From CAYWEP01 sp964613075 (GTDB lineage Bacteria; Patescibacteriota; Microgenomatia; Levybacterales; UBA12049): DNA of 17,947 bases. Each line of letters begins with the position of its first letter. Position 1 is the stretch's first letter. The stretch is from contig CAZTFV010000019.1 in the NCBI GenBank assembly GCA_964613075.1, positions 1 to 17,947 on the forward strand, read 5' to 3'. This document shows positions 13,483 through 17,947 of the stretch, in pieces. Below the pieces are notes generated by a model. It saw nothing but the letters and a program-made list of their open reading frames with translations, made no database searches and was not told the origin of the DNA. The position numbers and the translations under genes were made by a program.

Positions 13483-15140
13483 AGAAAATGCTTCTCACAG
13501 GTATTTTTATTGCCGCTTTTTTGTTGCGCTTTTATCAATTAGGAGACTATCCGAAGGGTTTTCATCGAGATGAAGCGTTTTTTGGATATAATGCCTATTC
13601 TCTTTTTAAGACAGGAAGAGATATAAGCGGTAATTTTTTCCCTCTTCATCTTGCGTCGTACCTTTATAGCCCAGCCGGTTATTCGTATTTAGCTATTCCC
13701 GAAATAGCGATATTTGGCCTAAATGAGTTCTCTGTCCGATTTCCATCAGCGTTTTTTGGCGCACTCTCAACCCCACTTTTCTATATACTGCTAAAGCAAT
13801 TTTTTATCCATTATCGATATAAAGAACAGCTATCTATAATAGCTTCAGTTCTTTTTGCTATTACGCCATGGCATATTACTCTTTCGCGAACGACAACGGA
13901 AAATACAGTTGTTCTGTTTTTTCTTCTCTTGGGATTAGTTTTTTTCTTTCATTGGCGGAACAAACAAACTTTACCATTTTTACTAGTAAGTTCTCTTTCG
14001 TTTTTTGTGACGGTTTTTTTATATCAGGCTCCACGGGCTTTTCTCCCGTTTTTTCTCCCTTTTCTTTTTCTATCTCTCGCATATAAACAGGCGCGTAAGC
14101 AGATAAAAGTATTACTGATATTATTTATCCTTATTGTTTTGCCCATTTTATATGTTATAAGCTCTTCTCATTTATCATTGCGAATTGCATCACTTGGTCT
14201 TACAAGCTCACCTGAGGCGTCACTCGTATTAACAGAAGCCATCCACCGTGACGGTGAGGAGGGAATACCGTCTCATATTGTACGAGTGTTCCATAACAAA
14301 CCACTTATTTTTTCAGATATATTCTTCACAAACTACTTCTCCCATTTCAGCTATTCATTTCTTTTTACTGACTCAGGGTACCCTGACAGATATCGGGTTC
14401 CCGGGATTGGTTTACTCCTCTTAGTAACACTTCCGTTTCTGCTCTATGGTTTTTTTGAACTTTTAAAATCAAATAGACAGGAAGGATTATTCCTTTTGGG
14501 TTGGATCATTTTGACCCCGATCGGATCTGCGTTGACATTTGATGATGTCCCGAACCTTCAGCGGACACTTTTCATGCTCCCTCCGTTATTAACCGGAATT
14601 TCGTTTGGGATCGTGTCATTTTTTCATATAGTGCAGAAAAACAAAACACTCTCCACAATATTATTATTCGTTGTTGTCTTTTTTACTTCATTTTTCTTTG
14701 CCCGCTATCTTCACCAATACTATGTACACGGGAATGCATACCGACCATGGTATCGGCAAGACGGATATAGGGAGCTAGTTGCAAAGGTGAATAAGTATCT
14801 ACCAGGTTATAAAAAAGCCATAATTACCGATAGGGAGTCAGCGCCAGCAATATTTTTCCTTTTTTATAGCGCGTATGACCCCGCGCTATTTCAAAAGGAA
14901 ACCAGGAATACGTCGATGCGAGATTTTGATAGAATTAATTTTGGAGAGTATGAATTTTCTCAGGAAGAATGTCCATTCCCAACGCCGAAAACGCCACCTG
15001 CTAAGAAGAAAGTAATAGTAGAAAAGGACGTGTTATATGTCAATAGCGGTCTGTGCGATAAGGCAGAAAAGGCCGAATACCTTGATATGATAAAACGAGA
15101 AGACAATTCTACTGTATTTGAGATTCTTCAAAAGAAGTAA
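13479..15140 (+). CDS. GT39/ArnT-like lipid-linked-sugar glycosyltransferase, paralogue 1
   Basis: 553 residues, a multi-pass GT-C enzyme. After the N-terminal helix, LLRFYQLGDYP leads to the catalytic loop motif FHRDEAFFGYNAYSLFKTGRD, with D31-E32 as the expected metal/catalytic pair of PMT/ArnT-type enzymes. EFSVRFPSAFFG is the conserved second-loop phrase. The late loop reads GSALTFDDVPNLQR, where the two paralogues downstream have PHAxR; here the His is Asn, so donor binding may differ. The C-terminal part is soluble, with ITDRESAPAIFFLFYSAYDP and a Cys/Pro/Lys-rich stretch near residues 500-520. The start ATG shares bases with the previous stop (ATGA). The enzyme probably transfers a sugar from polyprenyl phosphate to a surface acceptor; acceptor unknown. 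Confidence 0.85.
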   Translation: MKKMLLTGIFIAAFLLRFYQLGDYPKGFHRDEAFFGYNAYSLFKTGRDISGNFFPLHLASYLYSPAGYSYLAIPEIAIFGLNEFSVRFPSAFFGALSTPLFYILLKQFFIHYRYKEQLSIIASVLFAITPWHITLSRTTTENTVVLFFLLLGLVFFFHWRNKQTLPFLLVSSLSFFVTVFLYQAPRAFLPFFLPFLFLSLAYKQARKQIKVLLILFILIVLPILYVISSSHLSLRIASLGLTSSPEASLVLTEAIHRDGEEGIPSHIVRVFHNKPLIFSDIFFTNYFSHFSYSFLFTDSGYPDRYRVPGIGLLLLVTLPFLLYGFFELLKSNRQEGLFLLGWIILTPIGSALTFDDVPNLQRTLFMLPPLLTGISFGIVSFFHIVQKNKTLSTILLFVVVFFTSFFFARYLHQYYVHGNAYRPWYRQDGYRELVAKVNKYLPGYKKAIITDRESAPAIFFLFYSAYDPALFQKETRNTSMRDFDRINFGEYEFSQEECPFPTPKTPPAKKKVIVEKDVLYVNSGLCDKAEKAEYLDMIKREDNSTVFEILQKK

Positions 15141-15152
15141 AACAATACAAGT

Positions 15153-16793
15153 ATGGGCAAGAAGCGGTTATTTATTGTCCTTGGCTTAATTCTTTTGCTC
15201 GCAGGATTTTTACGCTTTTATAACCTTGGCGGCAATCCTCCGTCACTCACGTGGGATGAGGTAGCCTGGGGATACAATGCATATTCTCTTGGAATTGACG
15301 GGAGAGACGAATTTGGAAAATTTTTGCCTGTGACCTATCTTGAGTCATTTGGAGATTTTAAGCCGCCTCTCTATGCGTATCTGACGGTGATTCCGGTCAA
15401 AATTTTTGGCCTTACGGAATTTGCGGTGCGATTTGCTTCTGCATTTTTTGGCGTACTGACGGTACTTATTACATTCTTTTTGACAAAGAGAATATTCCAT
15501 AGATCCCCCCACGCAATATCTGTTGCACTCGTTTCGGCATTTGTAATGAGTATTTCTCCATGGCATATAAATCTATCCAGGGCGGCGTTTGAAGCAAATA
15601 TCGCGACTTTTTTTCTTGTCGTGGGAGTCTGGTTGTTCTTAGGCGGGGTGCAGGAGAGAAGATGGTATCTTGTTGGTTCTGCAATAGCCTTTGCTCTGTC
15701 TTTCTATACGTTTAATACGGCTCGTATCGTTGCGCCATTGCTGGTTCTTGTCCTTTTTGTTGGTTTCTTCAAAATCCTAGTAAAACAGAAAAAGGAATCT
15801 ATACTTTCGGCAACTGTCGGCGTTCTTCTCTTGCTGCCGCTTCTTCCTTTTCTTTTCTCTCCCCAAGCGAGCCTTCGATTTAAAGAAGTGAATATTTTCT
15901 CAGACATTGGTACGGTTGAAAGGGCGAATACGCAGATAGCAAATGATAACAATGCTTTCTGGTCAAAGATCCTGCATAACAGAAGATTTGCTTTTGCACG
16001 AGAGTACCTACGACATTACTTTGACAACCTTAGTCCGCAATTTTTGTTCATAAAAGGCGATGGTAACCCAAAGTTTTCAACGCGCGATGTCGGACAACTG
16101 TATATATGGGATCTACCATTCTTGATTGTGGGATTGCTGTTGCTTTTTCGGAAAAGAGAAGGAAGTTGGTGGATTATTCCCATATGGCTTCTTATCGGTA
16201 TTGCTCCTGCCGCTATGGCGAGGGAAACGCCGCACGCACTTCGGATAGAAGCAACACTCCCAACGTTTCAGATACTTATAGCCTATGGATTTGTCTACAT
16301 ATTGCTTTCTGATGAGATAATTCGATCTAATAAACTTCGACAGTATCTCGTGAGCGGAGCACTGTTATTGCTCTTTTTCAACGTTTTATATTATTTTCAT
16401 GGGTACCATACGCATTACCCAAGATTGTATTCTGGTGAATGGCAATATGGATACAAGGATTCTATTGAGTATGTAATGTCGGTACAAGATGAGTATGATG
16501 ATATTTTTATAACAGACGCGCTCGGAAGACCTTATGCGTACTACGCCTTCTACACACAAGAGGACCCAAACAAGTTCCGGACATCAGCCCAGGTAAAACG
16601 CGATGTTTTTGGTTTTGTTTCGGTTGAAGGTTTTTCTAAATATCGTTTTGCAAAAGATGTCCATACTATAAAAGCTGATTCAAAAAATATATTGTATATT
16701 AATATTTCAGGTAAGGTACCGGATAACGCAACTATCCTAAAAACGTTCACTCTCAAAGATGGCAAGCCTGTTCTTGTTGCGTACACGCTCTAG
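15153..16793 (+). CDS. GT39/ArnT-like lipid-linked-sugar glycosyltransferase, paralogue 2
   Basis: 546 residues, multi-pass. LRFYNLGGNPPSLTWDEVAWGYNAYS (residues 20 on) carries the D35-E36 pair, followed by GRDEFGKFLPVTYLESFGDFKPPLYAYL, which is closer to paralogue 3 than to paralogue 1. EFAVRFASAFFG is the second-loop motif. ISPWHINLSRAAFEANIATF is the conserved third helix region. A family hallmark, LHNRRFAFAREYLRHYFDN...FLFIKGDG, precedes the late loop with PAAMARETPHALR. The C-terminal soluble part (ITDALGRPYAYYAFYTQEDP) is expected on the outer face. It starts 12 bases after the previous stop without a Shine-Dalgarno. It probably uses polyprenyl-phosphate sugars, like its neighbours. Specific sugar and acceptor unknown. 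Confidence 0.87.
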   Translation: MGKKRLFIVLGLILLLAGFLRFYNLGGNPPSLTWDEVAWGYNAYSLGIDGRDEFGKFLPVTYLESFGDFKPPLYAYLTVIPVKIFGLTEFAVRFASAFFGVLTVLITFFLTKRIFHRSPHAISVALVSAFVMSISPWHINLSRAAFEANIATFFLVVGVWLFLGGVQERRWYLVGSAIAFALSFYTFNTARIVAPLLVLVLFVGFFKILVKQKKESILSATVGVLLLLPLLPFLFSPQASLRFKEVNIFSDIGTVERANTQIANDNNAFWSKILHNRRFAFAREYLRHYFDNLSPQFLFIKGDGNPKFSTRDVGQLYIWDLPFLIVGLLLLFRKREGSWWIIPIWLLIGIAPAAMARETPHALRIEATLPTFQILIAYGFVYILLSDEIIRSNKLRQYLVSGALLLLFFNVLYYFHGYHTHYPRLYSGEWQYGYKDSIEYVMSVQDEYDDIFITDALGRPYAYYAFYTQEDPNKFRTSAQVKRDVFGFVSVEGFSKYRFAKDVHTIKADSKNILYINISGKVPDNATILKTFTLKDGKPVLVAYTL

Positions 16794-16799
16794 CAATTT

Positions 16800-17947
16800 A
16801 TGAAAAAAAAGCATACATATCTTCTTCTTGGAATTCTTTTCTTGGCATCTATCCTTCGGCTTTTTTCCCTGGGCAGTGTCCCTCCGTCGCCTGACTGGGA
16901 TGAGGCATCGCTTGGGTATAATACCTATTCAATTTTGAAAACAGGAAAGGATGAATATGGGAAATTTTTGCCTGTGGTCCTTCGCTCGTTTGATGATTAC
17001 AAGCCCGCATTATATGTCTACTTTACTATCCCGTCAATTATTCTTTTTGGTGTAAATACACTTGCAGTTCGGTTGCCATCAGCTCTCTTTGGTATTCTCA
17101 CGGTTTATTTCACGTATCTTTTTGTCAAAGAGCTGTTTGGAAAAGAAATAGCGATACGAGGAAAAAGTTTTCCGACAGAATATCTTGCCCTTCTTTCCGC
17201 ATTTGTCTTGGCGATTTCCCCTTGGCATGTACAATTTTCCAGGATTGCGTTTGAATCAAATGTTGGAATGGGCTTAAATCTCCTTGCGGCATATCTATTC
17301 CTCAGAGGCCTAAAGTCTCCCCGGTTTCTTTCCGTTAGTGCGTTTGTCATGGGAATGAATATATACATGTACCAAAGTGAGAAAGTATTTACACCTCTTA
17401 TTCTCCTGGTTCTGGTTGCTGTTTTTATAAAACCATTACTGAAAATACAGAGGAAGTTTATTTTTCTTTCGTGTCTTATCGGTCTTCTAACTATTTTGCC
17501 AATGGGATATTACCTTTTGACCAACGGTGAGTCACTCGCCAGGGCAAGAGGAGTCAGCGTTTTTGCCGATCAGACTGCTTTTCTTAAGGAAAATGCAGAG
17601 AAAATTATTGTGGATAAGCAATCAGGCGATATCCTGGGGTTGGTCCTTGATAATAGACGGGTAGAGTACGTAAAAGCAGTTCTGGCAAATTACATTGCAC
17701 ATCTTGATCTGAATTGGTTGTTTATTAGTGGTGATATCGCTCGTCACCACGCTCCTGATATGGGACTTCTTTATCTTGTCGAGTTGCCATTTTTACTTGT
17801 CGGCATCTACGTTTTACTGTTTGCAAAAATTGATAAAAGAATAAAACTGCTGCTTTTCTTATGGTTATTTATCACCCCAATTCCGGCATCAATAACAAGC
17901 GGCGTACCGCACGCAGTAAGGGCGTTAAATTTTCTGCCAATCCTACA
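16800..17947 (+). CDS. GT39/ArnT-like glycosyltransferase, paralogue 3 (3' end outside window)
   Basis: Reads from ATG 16800, 6 bases after the previous stop, open to the window edge (382 complete codons). LRLFSLGSVPPSPDWDEASLGYNTYSI (from residue 19) has the D34-E35 pair, and GKDEYGKFLPVVLRSFDDYKPALYVYF follows. LAVRLPSALFG, ISPWHVQFSRIAFESN, the LDNRRVEYVKAVLANYIAHLDLNWLFISGD block and the late loop PASITSGVPHAVR all align with paralogue 2. About 150 residues at the C-terminus are probably missing, judged from the length of the other two. Same likely job: moving a sugar from polyprenyl phosphate to an outer-face acceptor. The Ser/Arg-rich insertion FGKEIAIRGKSFPTEYL between membrane segments is not seen in the others. 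Confidence 0.87.
   Translation, partial: MKKKHTYLLLGILFLASILRLFSLGSVPPSPDWDEASLGYNTYSILKTGKDEYGKFLPVVLRSFDDYKPALYVYFTIPSIILFGVNTLAVRLPSALFGILTVYFTYLFVKELFGKEIAIRGKSFPTEYLALLSAFVLAISPWHVQFSRIAFESNVGMGLNLLAAYLFLRGLKSPRFLSVSAFVMGMNIYMYQSEKVFTPLILLVLVAVFIKPLLKIQRKFIFLSCLIGLLTILPMGYYLLTNGESLARARGVSVFADQTAFLKENAEKIIVDKQSGDILGLVLDNRRVEYVKAVLANYIAHLDLNWLFISGDIARHHAPDMGLLYLVELPFLLVGIYVLLFAKIDKRIKLLLFLWLFITPIPASITSGVPHAVRALNFLPIL

Noticed and set aside
13868..14086. Overlapping plus and minus ORFs rich in Ser/Phe or Lys/Glu inside GT39 paralogue 1
   Set aside because: They are shadows of a T-rich membrane-helix coding stretch and have no independent start signals.

Overview
The window looks like a chromosomal piece from an uncultured bacterium, most likely of the Candidate Phyla Radiation (Patescibacteria, Microgenomates-like). 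This is inference. It rests on tandem multi-pass GT39-type glycosyltransferases, a YfhO-type protein, DPM1-like GT2 enzymes, very tight or overlapping gene spacing, few Shine-Dalgarno sequences, several near-leaderless starts, and the standard genetic code. No rRNA, tRNA, CRISPR array or transposase was seen.

Left part (1-1729): the C-terminal end of a probable GT2 glycosyltransferase is followed directly by a DPM1/DPG-synthase-like GT2. A second DPM-like GT2 faces it on the minus strand, and the two genes overlap tail to tail by 24 bases.

Middle part (1820-6136): this is the unusual section. It holds an Ala/Arg-rich, GC-rich Imm-5-like protein (+), a bidirectional hairpin terminator, a possible small ORF, a class I SAM methyltransferase (-), an apparently complete cytochrome P450 (-) and a HemW/HemN-like radical SAM protein (+). 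P450 and methyltransferase form a two-gene operon. The radical SAM gene is divergent from it. The two promoters have their -35 boxes 2 bp apart inside a 10-bp palindrome, which suggests joint control. A heme-dependent, O2-type oxidase beside a HemW-like (heme-chaperone family) protein is unexpected in a lineage whose known members generally cannot make heme. It may be a small oxidation/methylation pathway for a secondary metabolite or lipid, with the radical SAM protein either supplying heme or acting on the substrate.

Right part (6139-17947): a xylose-isomerase-like TIM-barrel protein (-) lies tail to tail with the radical SAM gene. After a 248-bp gap with a good promoter and a possible frameshifted gene remnant comes a seven-gene plus-strand operon: NAD-dependent sugar epimerase/dehydratase, YfhO-like protein, GT87-like transferase, PTPS-related membrane protein, and three successive GT39/ArnT-like transferases, the last cut by the window end. 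These fit a pathway that makes a nucleotide sugar and then uses polyprenyl-phosphate sugars (supplied by DPM-like GT2s) to glycosylate a surface polymer or protein outside the membrane. Sampled base composition changes inside this operon near 10,620, suggesting a mosaic origin.
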